Assembly: GCA_963755755.1 (NCBI GenBank)
Contig: CAVWLJ010000008.1
Location: 1 to 64,000, forward strand
From: DATKNA01 sp963755755
GTDB lineage: Bacteria; Actinomycetota; Actinomycetes; Actinomycetales; Kineosporiaceae
Reading direction: 5' to 3'
DNA length: 64,000 bases
In this document: piece after piece, positions 50,329 to 62,310 of the stretch
Numbering within the stretch: position 1 is the first letter of the stretch
How the letters are laid out: each line of letters begins with the position of its first letter
The notes under the pieces: model-generated
What the model saw: the letters and a program-made list of their open reading frames with translations, nothing else
Database searches by the model: none
What the model was told of the DNA's origin: nothing
Program-made: the position numbers and the translations under genes

Positions 50329-51540
50329 CCGGCCGACCCCGCCGCCACCCAGCTGGATCACCGCGTAGCGGCCGCTGGTCCGCCAGCCGGGCTCGTCCCG
50401 CTCGAGGCGCGCGACGACGTCGGCGGGCAGGCCGGCCACGACGTCCGACTTGAGCGTCCGCAGCACCCCCACCGGCGCGGGCAGGTAGGCGGTCGCGGCC
50501 GCGACGTCCGCCGTCGGCGGCCACCACAGGTCGCCGAGCAGACGCCGGTAGTTGAGGTCGCCCTTGAGCAGCACGAACGACGCGGCGCGGACCTCGGCGA
50601 CGAGGTCGGGAGGGAGGTGGTGGAACGAGTACGGCGCGGTCCAGAACCAGTGCGTGCGGATGTCGAGGGCCCCGGCCCGGGCGGCCTCGCGCAGCCGGGC
50701 GGCGCTCGCGTGGCCGGCGTCGCCCCGGGCGGCGAGCGCGGCGAGGGCGGCCACGACGTCCGGCACGGTGGCGTCGGAGACGAAGGTGGGCGTGGGCTTG
50801 ACGTGCAGCGTGACCGCGTGGCCGTCGGCGATCAGCCGGTCGACGAGCAGCAGGTCGGCGGTGATCTCCCGGCCGGCGTTGTCGGCGACGTAGAGGACGC
50901 GGCCGGGCCGTGCCTGCGCGAGCGCCTGCCACAGCTGGGCGGACGCGTCGACGAGGAGAGCCCGACCCGGTCTCGCCCGGCCGGGCCCGGCCGCCGTGGT
51001 CGAGCAGGAAGCCGAGGTCGGCCTGGTTGCCCCAGACGGCCGCGAGGAGCAGGTCGGCGCGGCTCGGGAGGACGCCGGCCGCGCCGGACTCGTGCCGTCG
51101 TGTCGGCTCCGGCGAGGCCGGCGAGTTCGGCGGCCTTGGCCGGCGCGAACGGGTCGGCACCCTGCCAGGGGCCGGGGCGGGTGTAGCCGACGGCCTCCAG
51201 CAGCCGGCGGTAGAAGAACGCCTCCGCGACCAGGAACGGCAGGTCGAACCACGAACCCGCGAGGTAGGGCGCCATCCAGGCGTCCCAGGCCGTCGCGTCC
51301 GGGGCGCCGGGCGGGAGCGGTGCCACCCGGCCGACGGTGATCTCGGTCGCCAGGGCGTCCAGCGCGGCGTGCTGGCCGGGGCCGTACGGGTGGGCGCGCG
51401 CGGACCTGCTCGATCAGAGCCGGGTGACGCTCGGCGAGCACTCCGTGCGCGTACTCGCCGGGCTCGCTCGTTCTGATCCGGGGCAGGCCGGGCTCGGGCG
51501 CGAGCGCCTCCCACCGCGGCGGGATCTCCCCCGGGAGCAC
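50325..51540 (-). CDS. Damage-control phosphatase ARMT1/DUF89 family protein (frameshifted)
   Basis: About 400 aa. The segments, in order but in three different frames: MLPGEIPPRWEAL from GTG 51540, SWFDLPFLVAEAFFYRRLLE, SRADLLLAAVWGNQADLG, then RVLYVADNAGREITADLLL (metal-binding Asp/Asn), VTLHVKPTPTFVSDAT and FVLLKGDLNYRRLLGD (second metal site). +1 breaks occur near 51400, 51110 and 50970, and the last in-frame stop is missing, so the 3' end (50325 assumed) is approximate. These Mn/Fe phosphatases remove damaged sugar phosphates. It follows the HAD gene on the same strand by 2 nt. Confidence 0.75.
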
Positions 51541-51542
51541 GG

Positions 51543-52271
51543 TCAGCCGAGGTCGAGCTCGAAGAGGGCCTCGAGCTCCGCGAGCGTCGTGGCGTAGTCG
51601 GTGTGCCGGACGGCGACCATCCCGGCCGCGACGGCGCCGCGGACGTTGTGGGGCAGGTCGTCGACCATGACGCAGGCCGAGGGCGGCAGCCCGAGCAGCT
51701 CGGCGGTGTGCTCGAAGATCCGGACGTCCGGCTTGCGCATTCCCACCCGCCCGGAGATGACGACGGCGTCGAAGAGCCCGGCCCAGAGCTCCTCCGGGTA
51801 GTGGTCGCCCCAGGAGTTGGAGAGCAGCGCGGTCCGGATGCCGGCGTCGTGCACCCGGCGGACGAGGTCGAGCATCTGCGGGTCGAGCTGCTCCAGACCC
51901 GCGAGCACCCGACGCAGCAGCCCGTCTGCCTCGACCGGTGACCCCCGGCGCGCCAGCTCCTCGGCCAGCGCCTGCTCGAACTCCCGGGCCGGCAGCTCAC
52001 CGCGCTCCAGCCGGTGCACCGGCGAGGTCCCGGCGCGGCCGGCGTCCGGCGCCTGCTCGAGATCGGCCACCGCGCGTTCGGTGAGGACCGACGCTGCAGC
52101 GTCCTCGCCCCCAGCCCGGCGGCTCCCGACCCAGGAGCGCATCACGGAGCGGAAGTGCTCGAAGTCCACCCCGTCGGTCGCCGCCCACTGCGCCATCGCC
52201 GAGTCGAGTGACGCCGTGAGCACCCCGCCCCAGTCGACGACGAGCCCCCGCAGGTGCGTGCTCGTGGTCAC
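51543..52271 (-). CDS. HAD-family hydrolase
   Basis: 242 aa. Motif I VVDWGGVLT, motif II ALLSNSWGDHY, Lys of motif III GMRKPDVRIFEH, motif IV VMVDDLPHNVRGA. The DWGGVL start resembles HAD-IA epoxide-hydrolase-like members where the usual second Asp is Gly, so phosphatase activity is not guaranteed. Followed immediately by the DUF89 gene. GTG 52271. Confidence 0.88.
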   Translation of the reverse strand: MTTSTHLRGLVVDWGGVLTASLDSAMAQWAATDGVDFEHFRSVMRSWVGSRRAGGEDAAASVLTERAVADLEQAPDAGRAGTSPVHRLERGELPAREFEQALAEELARRGSPVEADGLLRRVLAGLEQLDPQMLDLVRRVHDAGIRTALLSNSWGDHYPEELWAGLFDAVVISGRVGMRKPDVRIFEHTAELLGLPPSACVMVDDLPHNVRGAVAAGMVAVRHTDYATTLAELEALFELDLG

Positions 52272-52314
52272 GCGCTCAGGGTAGGCGACACCCCGGACGC
52301 CGCCCGCGCGCGCC

Positions 52315-52338
52315 GCCCGCCCGCCCGCCCGCCCGCCC
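52315..52338 (-). repeat. (GCCC)6 tandem run; G-quadruplex-prone on the minus strand
   Basis: Six GCCC units from 52315 to 52338; the minus strand reads six GGG runs separated by single C bases, a four-or-more G-tract motif with one-base loops. It lies 44-67 bp upstream of the HAD start and 49-72 bp ahead of the HTH gene, that is in the divergent promoter zone. Confidence 0.75.
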
Positions 52339-52386
52339 GCGGCCCGGAGAAGGTCACGAAACTGGAGCAGGACGTGCCAAACTCGC

Positions 52387-52614
52387 GTGGTGCCACCACG
52401 CTTCCTCCTCCTGACCGATGTCGCGGAGCAGCTGAACGTGTCCCTCGTGCAGGCGCGGGCGCTCGTGACGTCCGGGGAGCTGCCCGCCATCCAGGTCGGC
52501 GGCCGGGGGCAGTGGCGGATCGAGGCGTCCGAGCTCGAGGCCTACATCCAGCGCAAGTACGCCGAGGCCCGGGAGAAGACGCGCGCCCGGGCCGGCCGCC
52601 GGGCGGGGAACTGA
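52387..52614 (+). CDS. Excisionase-family helix-turn-helix protein
   Basis: 75 aa: RFLLLTDVAEQLNVSLVQAR forms a MerR/excisionase-type winged-helix, followed by GELPAIQVGGRGQWRIEA and a short basic tail. This is the small Xis-like HTH found near secA in actinobacteria; binding sites are unknown. Two GTG starts, 52387 and 52390, are possible. A hairpin follows its stop. Confidence 0.88.
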   Translation: MVPPRFLLLTDVAEQLNVSLVQARALVTSGELPAIQVGGRGQWRIEASELEAYIQRKYAEAREKTRARAGRRAGN

Positions 52615-52629
52615 TCCCTCCGGCCCGCG

Positions 52630-52659
52630 CCTGTGGACGGCCGCGCCGCCGTCCACAGG
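52630..52659 (+). terminator. Hairpin after the HTH gene
   Basis: CCTGTGGACGGC (52630-52641) pairs with GCCGTCCACAGG (52648-52659), a perfect 12-bp stem, 6-nt loop, 15 nt after the stop. No U tract, but position and strength suit termination. Confidence 0.72.
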
Positions 52660-52752
52660 GGCGCCGAGCCGCTGGACATCGTCCGCTCGGATCGCTTCAC
52701 TGTGCCCTCAGGCGTTGTCAAACGACATCAAACGAGATCTGGGGGGATCAGA

Positions 52753-53238
52753 ATGACGCTACCCGCGCTTCGCGTGCGGCCGGTGCCCGTGGTGGAGCCG
52801 CAGCCGGCGCTGCGTCTCGTGCCGGAGGAGGCCGCGCCCACCGCCGGGCCGGAGCAGACGCTGCTGCCGCTGGAGCTCGTGCTGCCACCCCGACGTTCCC
52901 CGGGCGTTCCGGCAGCGCAGCCGGCGCCGCGCGGGTTCGCCCTCCGGTTCACGCAGGCCGCGCTCGAGGTCGCCGCCGGTCTGCGGCCGCCGGCTCAGCT
53001 GCAGGCGTGGACGTCGGACGAGGTCCACGCCACGCTCCAGCACCGGCACGCCGCGGCGCTCCGCCGGGGCCCGAGGCCGCGCCGGTCGCGGGTGCGCTCC
53101 GTCCACGTCTCGACCCCGGCCGAGGGGGTCGCGGAGGTGGCCGCGGTCGTGGCGGACGCCACACGGTGTCGCGCGGTCGCGTTCCGGATGGAGGGGCGCG
53201 ACGAGCGCTGGCGCGTCACCGCCCTGCACCTGGGGTGA
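52753..53238 (+). CDS. Rv3235 family protein
   Basis: 161 aa. The N-terminus is Pro/Ala-rich (residues 1-65); the C-terminal part has FTQAALEVAAGLRPPAQLQ, SRVRSVHVSTPAEGVAEVAA and RCRAVAFRMEGRDERWRVTA. This is the actinobacterial Rv3235-type pattern of unknown function usually found beside secA1, as here. ATG 52753 after GGGGGG. It converges on secA. Confidence 0.82.
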   Translation: MTLPALRVRPVPVVEPQPALRLVPEEAAPTAGPEQTLLPLELVLPPRRSPGVPAAQPAPRGFALRFTQAALEVAAGLRPPAQLQAWTSDEVHATLQHRHAAALRRGPRPRRSRVRSVHVSTPAEGVAEVAAVVADATRCRAVAFRMEGRDERWRVTALHLG

Positions 53239-53262
53239 CGCGCCGGCGCTCGAGAGCGGGCC

Positions 53263-55992
<2,730 letters not shown>

Positions 55993-56173
55993 GCTGTGTC
56001 TCCCAGCACTCACCCTCGTGACCCGCGGCGCACATCACGCCGCACGTCGGGCACGACGAATCAGGGCGACCGAAGGTGCCCGTCCGTCCATGGTAGACAC
56101 TCGCGGGCCCACCCCACGGCCGCGGACGCAGGCGGGGTTGCCGCCGGGAACGGCGACCGACAAGGCTGGCCGG

Positions 56174-57292
56174 ATGCACCTGCCGGCGTGGGCGCCCACG
56201 CTCACCGATGGAGTGGTGACGCTGCGCGCCCACCGGCCGGACGACGCCGACGCGGTGGTGGCCCAGTGTCAGGACCCTGTCATGCAGCGGTGGACGACGG
56301 TGCCCGTGCCCTACGAGCGCCGTCACGCGCAGGAGTGGCTGGCGTCGCGCGAGCGCGAGTGGACGGAGGGCCGGTACCTGGCGTTCGCCGTCGAGGCGGG
56401 CGGGATCTTCTGCGGCTCGGTCGACCTGCGGCCGGACGGCGAGGGCGGCGCGTCGCTCGGCTACGCGCTGGGACCGTGGGCGCGTGGGCGCGGCCTGCTG
56501 GAGCGGGCGCTGCGGCTGCTGCTGCCCTGGGGCTTCGCCACACTCGGTCTCGAGGTCGTGCACTGGCAGGCGGTCGCCGGCAACTGGGCCAGCCGCCGCG
56601 CCGCCTGGCGGGTGGGGTTCCGGGTGGAGGGGACGTTGCGCAGCATGCTGGCGCAGCGGGGGACGCGATACGACGCCTGGGTCGGCTCGCTGCTGCGCGG
56701 GGAGGCGCTGGAACCGTCGTCGCTCTGGCTGGAGGCGCCCGTGCTCGTGGAGCGCCGGGTCCGGCTGCGCGCGTACCGGCAGACCGACGTCCCCCGCATC
56801 GTCGAGGCGTGCAACGACCCGGGGACGCGGCACTGGCTCGCCCGGCTTCCCCTGCCCTACACGACCGACGACGCCCGCGCCCACCTCGAGCACCTCACCG
56901 AGGAGGCGGCGGCCGGCCGGAGCGTGACGTGGGCGGTGGCGGACCTCGACGACGACCGGTTGCTCGGCGAGGTCGCGCTGTTCGGGCTGGTCGAGTTCGG
57001 CCGCAGCTGCGAGATCGGGTACTGGACGCACCCCGCCGAGCGCGGCCGGGGTGCGATGACCGCGGCCGCGCGCCTCGCGGCCCGGCACGCGCTGCTCCCG
57101 GCGGACGTCGGCGGCCTCGGACGCGCCCGCGTCGTGCTGCGCGCCGCGGAGGGCAACGGTGCCTCGCAACGCGTCGCCGTCCGGGCCGGTTTCCTCGAGA
57201 CCGGCCGGGACCGCCAGGCGGAGCTGCTCGGCGACGGCTCCGTCGACGATCTCATCCGCTACGACCTGCTCGCCGAGGAGCTCGCGCCCTAA
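56174..57292 (+). CDS. Tandem GNAT (RimJ/RimL-like) acetyltransferase
   Basis: 372 aa with two GNAT domains end to end. Domain 1 (about 1-170) has LTDGVVTLRAHRPDDADAVV and LGYALGPWARGRGLLERAL; domain 2 (about 185-360) has VRLRAYRQTDVPRIVEA, IGYWTHPAERGRGAMTAA and ASQRVAVRAGFLETG. Acetyl-CoA-binding RGRG loops are kept in both. N-terminal acetyltransferases of this type act on protein or small amine N-termini; a double form may hold one active domain. Its stop overlaps the glycosylase stop. Confidence 0.88.
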   Translation: MHLPAWAPTLTDGVVTLRAHRPDDADAVVAQCQDPVMQRWTTVPVPYERRHAQEWLASREREWTEGRYLAFAVEAGGIFCGSVDLRPDGEGGASLGYALGPWARGRGLLERALRLLLPWGFATLGLEVVHWQAVAGNWASRRAAWRVGFRVEGTLRSMLAQRGTRYDAWVGSLLRGEALEPSSLWLEAPVLVERRVRLRAYRQTDVPRIVEACNDPGTRHWLARLPLPYTTDDARAHLEHLTEEAAAGRSVTWAVADLDDDRLLGEVALFGLVEFGRSCEIGYWTHPAERGRGAMTAAARLAARHALLPADVGGLGRARVVLRAAEGNGASQRVAVRAGFLETGRDRQAELLGDGSVDDLIRYDLLAEELAP

Positions 57293-58623
57293 GCGGCACG
57301 CGCCACCGCCTCGGCCAGTGCGGGGGCGAGATCGCCGCGGGGTTCGACCCGCACACCCTCGAGGCCGAGCCACCCCGCCGTGACCTCGAGCTCGGCGGCC
57401 AGCTCGGCGGCGACCTCCGCCTGGTGCGGGGTGCCCGGAGGGATGTGGTCCTCGGCCCACGCGGACCTCACCTGCAGCAGGCCGGAGCCGCCCGGCGCAC
57501 GGTCGGACTTGAGGTCGACCCGCGCCACGAGCTCCTCGCCGAGCAGGAACGGCAACACGTAGTAGCCGTGCACGCGGCGGTCCGCGGGCGTGTAGATCTC
57601 GATCCGGTAGCGGAACCCGAACAGCTCCTCGGTCCGCTCGCGCTCCCAGATCAGCGAATCGAAGGGGCTGAGCAGGGCACGAGCGCGGATCCAGCGCGGC
57701 CGCCGCGCCGCCGGGTCGAGGTAGGCGACGCGCGGCCACCCCTCGACCTCGACCGGCACCAGCTCCCCGGCGTCGACCAGCTCCGCCACCGCCGGGCGCG
57801 CCTGCTCCGGGCGCAGCCGGAAGTAGTCACGCAGCCCGCGTTCGGTCGCGACGCCGCAGGCGCGAGCCGCGATCCGCACCAGGTCGCGCGCGGCGTCCGC
57901 CGGATCAGGGTCGGGGGCCACGGCGACCGCGGGCGGGAGCACCCGGGCCGTCAGGTCGTAGCGCCGCTCGAACTGGCTCGTCCGGCCGGCGCTGGAGATC
58001 TCGCCGGACCAGAACAGGAACTCCACCGCCCGCTTGGTGTCCGACCAGTTCCAGCCCCAGTTCGTGCGGTCGCGGCGGACCGGCGGCGCGAGCGCCCGCT
58101 CGATCTCGGCAGCCGTGAGCGGGCCGTGCGCGGCGACCTCGGCGCGCACCGCGTCGACGACGGCGGGCATCTGCTGCGCCACCCGGACCATCCCGCCCCA
58201 GGCCTCGTCGTGGGCCCTGGCCATCCGGAACCGCAGCAGGCGGTGGGTCTCCGGTGCGACGTAGGACGCCTCGTGGGCCCAGTACTCCACCATCCGGCGG
58301 GGCGGACGCGAGGCGGCGCGATCGAGCAGCTGCCGGTCGTAGGGGCCGAGCCGGCTGAACACCGGGACGTAGTGGCTGCGGCTGAAGACGTTGACGGAGT
58401 CGATCTGCAGCACGCCGACCCGGTCGATCACGCCCTGCACGTGCCGGGCCGTGACCGGGCCCGCCGGTCGCGGCACGCCGAACCCCTGCGCCGCCAGCGC
58501 GATCCGTCGCGCCTGCGCAAGGGTCAGCCGGTCGACCGGCGCGTGCGCACCGCGGAGGACGCGCCGGGTCGCCGGGCCGCCCGGACCGCGGGCGGACCGA
58601 CCGGACGCGCTCGACGAACCCAT
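57289..58623 (-). CDS. Winged-helix protein, YcaQ/AlkX-type DNA glycosylase-like
   Basis: 444 aa of the HTH_42 family. The active-site motif LQIDSVNVFSRSHY carries the QxD pattern that separates YcaQ/AlkX from AlkZ (QxQ). Domains: N-terminal winged helices with ARRIALAAQGF, a middle with GWNWSDTKRAVEFLFWSG and a C-terminal beta segment with RIEIYTPADRRVHGYYVLPFLLG. Such enzymes unhook interstrand DNA crosslinks. ATG 58623 is one of two possible starts (GTG 58656). Lies between the GNAT and hpf. Confidence 0.85.
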   Translation of the reverse strand: MGSSSASGRSARGPGGPATRRVLRGAHAPVDRLTLAQARRIALAAQGFGVPRPAGPVTARHVQGVIDRVGVLQIDSVNVFSRSHYVPVFSRLGPYDRQLLDRAASRPPRRMVEYWAHEASYVAPETHRLLRFRMARAHDEAWGGMVRVAQQMPAVVDAVRAEVAAHGPLTAAEIERALAPPVRRDRTNWGWNWSDTKRAVEFLFWSGEISSAGRTSQFERRYDLTARVLPPAVAVAPDPDPADAARDLVRIAARACGVATERGLRDYFRLRPEQARPAVAELVDAGELVPVEVEGWPRVAYLDPAARRPRWIRARALLSPFDSLIWERERTEELFGFRYRIEIYTPADRRVHGYYVLPFLLGEELVARVDLKSDRAPGGSGLLQVRSAWAEDHIPPGTPHQAEVAAELAAELEVTAGWLGLEGVRVEPRGDLAPALAEAVARAA

Positions 58624-58675
58624 CGGTGCCACGGCGGCGATCCTGCCAGCCGGCACCGACAGCGCGGCGGCGCGC

Positions 58676-59453
58676 TCAGACCGAGCTGGCCTCCGGGAGG
58701 CGTGTCCCGTCCTGCGCCGTGGCCGCGCTCGCCGAGCCTGCGGCCGGCTCGGCGCCGGCGTCGGCCTTGAGCCGGATCACGCCGTAGCTCCAGCCGCGGC
58801 GGCGGTAGACGACGCTCGGCCGGCCGGAGTCGGCGTCGACGAACAGGTAGAAGTCGTGCCCGACGAGCTCCATCTCGTACAGCGCCTGCTCCAGGCGTGA
58901 TGGGCCGGGCCTCGTGATCCTTGGTGCGGATGACGATGGGGCTGCTGTCGTCGAGCGTCGTCTCCTCGGCCCCGGCGTGCGCCGAGCCGTCCAGGCCCGC
59001 CCCGTCGAGGGCGGCGGGTTCGGAGGAGGTGCCGTCGAGCGCCGCGGCGTCCGGCGTGCCGTCACGGCGGGCGACGCCGTCCGCGGGCGTGTCGATCGTG
59101 ATGACCGTGGTCTCCGTGATCCGCACGGACGGCGGCGTCTGCCGGCCGTGGTGCACCTTGCGCCGGTCACGGTGGCGCCGCAGCCGCTCCAGGAGCTTGC
59201 CGAAGGCGAGGTCGAGCGCGGCCGACGGATCCTCCGCGCTGGCCTCCGCCCGGATCACCGGGCCCTTGCCGCGCACGGTGATCTCGACCCGCTCGCACGT
59301 CTGCGACTGCCGCGGATTCTTCTCGTGCGAGAGCTCGACGTCGGCGCGATGCGCCTTGGGCGCCAACTGCGCGACCTTGAGGAGCTTCTCCTCCGCGAGC
59401 CGCCTGAAGCGCTCCGGGACTTCGGTGTGCCGACCGCTGATCACGATCTCCAC
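58676..59453 (-). CDS. hpf: Long-form ribosome hibernation-promoting factor (frameshifted)
   Basis: About 258 aa. HPF N-terminal domain VEIVISGRHTEVPERFRRLA with EKNPRQSQTCERVEITVRG, a Ser/Ala/Asp-rich linker, and a C-terminal dimerisation domain LEQALYEMELVGHDFYLF and VVYRRRGWSYGVIRL. It dimerises 70S ribosomes into inactive 100S in stationary phase. The two domains are in different frames; removing one base near 58895 joins ARPIT to LEQALYEM. GTG 59453 follows GGAGG. Starts the mtrB-lpqB-comF-hpf neighbourhood. Confidence 0.9.
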
Positions 59454-59520
59454 TGCTGACCTCCGTCTGTCGCTGACAGGTTCCGTCGCAGCCCCCACCG
59501 CATCCGTGGTCCGAGTCACG

Positions 59521-60316
59521 CTAGTCCAGAACGCGGCCCTCGTCTGCTGGGGACGGCCAGGGCCAGCTGATCGTTCCCGGTGAGCACGTTCCCGGGTGCC
59601 GCCGGCGCGGGGTCCAGCACGCGGCGGCCACGGCGGCGACCACCGCGCCCGCCTCGGCCAGGGCGCGACAGGCCTCCGCCGCGGTCGCGCCGGTCGTGAT
59701 CACGTCGTCGACCAGGACGACGCGAGCCCCCGCCAGCCCGGACGACCGCGCGCGCCGGACCCCGAGGGCGCCGCTGAGGTTGCCGCGCCGGGCGGCGGCG
59801 CCCAGGCCTGCCTGGTCCGCGACCCGCCGCTGTTGCTGCAGCACGGCCCGGACCCGCACGCGCAGCCCCTGGTGGCGCAGCTCGCGCGCGGCCGCCCGGG
59901 CGAGCGCGGCGGTCACGTCGGCGCCCCGGTCCCGCCGCGCGGCGGCCGAGGAGGGCACGGGAACGAGCAGGACGGCCCCTGCCGACAGCGGCGCAGCAGT
60001 GGTGGCCGAACAGCGCGGCGGCGACCGCCCGGCCGAGGGCCGCCCCGAGCGCCGGTGTCAGGTCGAGGCGGCCGCGGTCCTTCCAGGCGACGACGCAGCG
60101 TGACGCGGCGCCCTGGTAGGCGGCGCAGGCCCAGGCCGGCGCCGCCAGTGCCACGGGTACGCGGACAGCGGGAGCCCCGAGATCCGCCGCGCACCGCCGG
60201 CACAGCCGGACGTCGACCGCACCGCAACCCGGGCACTCCACGGGAACAGCCAGGGCGAGCAGCGCGGTGCCGGCGCGAGAAAGGACACCGGCGAGCCGGG
60301 CGAGGAGGTCGAGCAC
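59521..60316 (-). CDS. comF: ComF family phosphoribosyltransferase-like protein (frameshifted)
   Basis: About 264 aa. N-terminal zinc-finger CPGC-x7-CRRC (VECPGCGAVDVRLCRRCAAD) and a C-terminal PRTase PRPP loop VVLVDDVITTGATAAEA. One +1 break near 59998 (after LFGHH) separates them; either half alone could not work. ComF-like proteins may be involved in DNA uptake in competent bacteria; in actinobacteria the role is unknown. It lies between hpf and lpqB. Confidence 0.85.
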
Positions 60317-60381
60317 GGGTCGAGCCTGCCCGGGGCGCGTCGAACCCGCCGGCAGCAGGCCGCTGCCTGTGGACGACGGGA

Positions 60382-60435
60382 CCAGCGCGCCGGCGCGCTG
60401 GGGACACGGGGCCGCGCGACACCCTTGGCGGCCCC
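60382..60435 (-). terminator. Double hairpin after lpqB
   Basis: Reading from lpqB: GGGGCCGC (60408-60415) pairs with GCGGCCCC (60428-60435), a perfect 8-bp stem with 12-nt loop; it is followed by a 20-bp perfect palindrome CCAGCGCGCCGGCGCGCTGG at 60382-60401. Both lie in the 142-bp gap between lpqB and comF, so readthrough to comF would be limited. Confidence 0.6.
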
Positions 60436-60458
60436 TGGCGACGCGGGCCCCGGCGCTG

Positions 60459-62310
60459 TCAGTTGGGCAGGGTGAGGTCCCGGACGTCCATCTGCTTCCA
60501 CACCCCCGGCACGCTGGCGAACGCGAAGGTGGTGCCGGCGGCCAGCCGGACGTAGACGTCGACGTCGCTGTTCACCGCGAGGCCGACCGCCCCCGCCGGA
60601 GCCGGCTTGGGGACGAAGGGGAGCCCCGCCTCGCCCCCGACCTGGCCGCCGATGACGTAGAGGCCCTTGCGAGCGGGGGCGTTGCCCAGGACGACGACGC
60701 GGCTGTCGTCCAGCCAGGCGGCGTCGCGTGCCGCGCCGACGTCGCCGATCACCGGCAGGGCTCCGGTCGCGAACCCGGCGGGCGCCCCGTCCTCGCCGCG
60801 CACCACGCCGGTCACCACGGCCTGGGTGACCCCGTTCCGGACGACGAGGAGCAGCGCGCGGGCCCCCTCCCGGCTCAGTCGCACGGACGTCACCCTCGCG
60901 CCGTCCAGCCAGACGGCTCCGACCGTGCGCTGCTTCGCCCCGAGCGCACCCGCCACCACCCGGCCGTCACGCGGTGGTCGACCACACCCAGCCCTCGGGG
61001 TCGACGCTGGGCGCGGTCAGGCCGGCGCCCGTGAGCACCTGCCGGGGCGGAACGGACGGCGCCGCGGCGACGATGCCGGTGCCCGCGCGCACGACGCCGG
61101 CGACGAGGGTCCCGCTCGCGTCACTGGTGGGCAGCCGCAGCCCCGCGCCCGCCAGCGCCGACCAGGCCGGACTCTCACGGCAGGTCGGCTTCGTGCCGGA
61201 CTGGTCGAGCTCGCCGACGCGGTTGGCGCCGGTCAGGCACAGCGGCGAGGCGGCGTCCAGGCGCGGCTGCGGCTCGCCGTCCGCGCGCCCCAGCTGCGCG
61301 GACGCCGGGACCGGCTGCCCGCTCCACGCGCTCGGCACCGGGCCCTCCGGCACCTCGAGCCTCGCCTGGTCCGCGGTGAGGACCACCTGGGAAGCGTTCA
61401 CGAGGTCGTGCAGGGTGGCCAGGAGCTGCGCGCGCAGGATCCGCCGTTGTTCGGGGTGGTCCTTCGTGGTGTCGATGATCCGGGGGTCGAGGTCGACGTG
61501 CACGACGTCGCGGTCGATCTTCACGCCGCCGACCGCCGTCAGCTTCGCCCGGGGCCCGGTCGTGCCCACGTCACCGAGCCACGGAGCCGGCCCCGAGAGC
61601 AGTGCCTTGACGGCCAGGGTGGCGGTCGGGGTGGGGTCGAAGTAGTCGAGGTCGGGGAACCAGCGCAGGTCGGGCACCAGCCATCGGTCGCCCGGCTCGG
61701 CGAAGTACAGCGAGACGGCGCGGAAGGTGCTGCCGAACTGGCCGGTGGTGAGGACGAGGCCGCGCCCGTCGGCCCCGCCGGGCAGTCTCGCGATCCGCCA
61801 GCGGCCGTGGTCGCCGCGGACCAGCTGGTAGGTGATGTCCAGGACGGGCGAGTCCTCGTCCGTGGCGCCCGCCGTCGGGAGCCGCATGAGGCCGTTGCGG
61901 TCGACGCGCGCCGTGACCGTGCCCTGCACCCGCACCGTCGCGGTCTCGGTCACCCGGTCGTCGTCGGGGCTGCCGTTCTGGCCGCGGTCGGAACCTCCGG
62001 ACTGGACGGTGATCCGGGGGGCGGCGGCGAGGACGACGACGCCGTCCGCGGGATTCCACAGCATCTGCGGAGAGGCGAGGAACTCCCGGGCCACCTTGTG
62101 GTCCTCGTGGACGTCCTCCCCCGCAGTGAGGAACCCGGCCACGATGGCCGCCGGCCCCGCGCCCGCGGCCGGCGGCGGCGCGAGCGCCTGCGCGCCGATG
62201 CCGACACCGTCGACCCGCGGTCCCTCGGCCACCGGGCCCTGGTTCGGGAACCCGGAGCACCCGGCCAGGAGCGCCGCCACGGCGAGGACCGGGACCAGCC
62301 GCCGGATCAT
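60459..62310 (-). CDS. lpqB: Lipoprotein LpqB (MtrAB modulator), frameshifted
   Basis: About 616 aa when joined. Signal peptide MIRRLVPVLAVAALLAGC with a lipobox ending in Cys, then a GerMN-like domain (DDRVTETATVRVQGTVTARV) and a beta-propeller-like part. The first 447 aa end at a TGA at 60967; the remaining family sequence (VVAGALGAKQRTVGAVW) is one base out, so a +1 break near 60965 is likely. LpqB binds MtrB on the outside. It starts with ATGA overlap with the mtrB stop. Confidence 0.9.
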
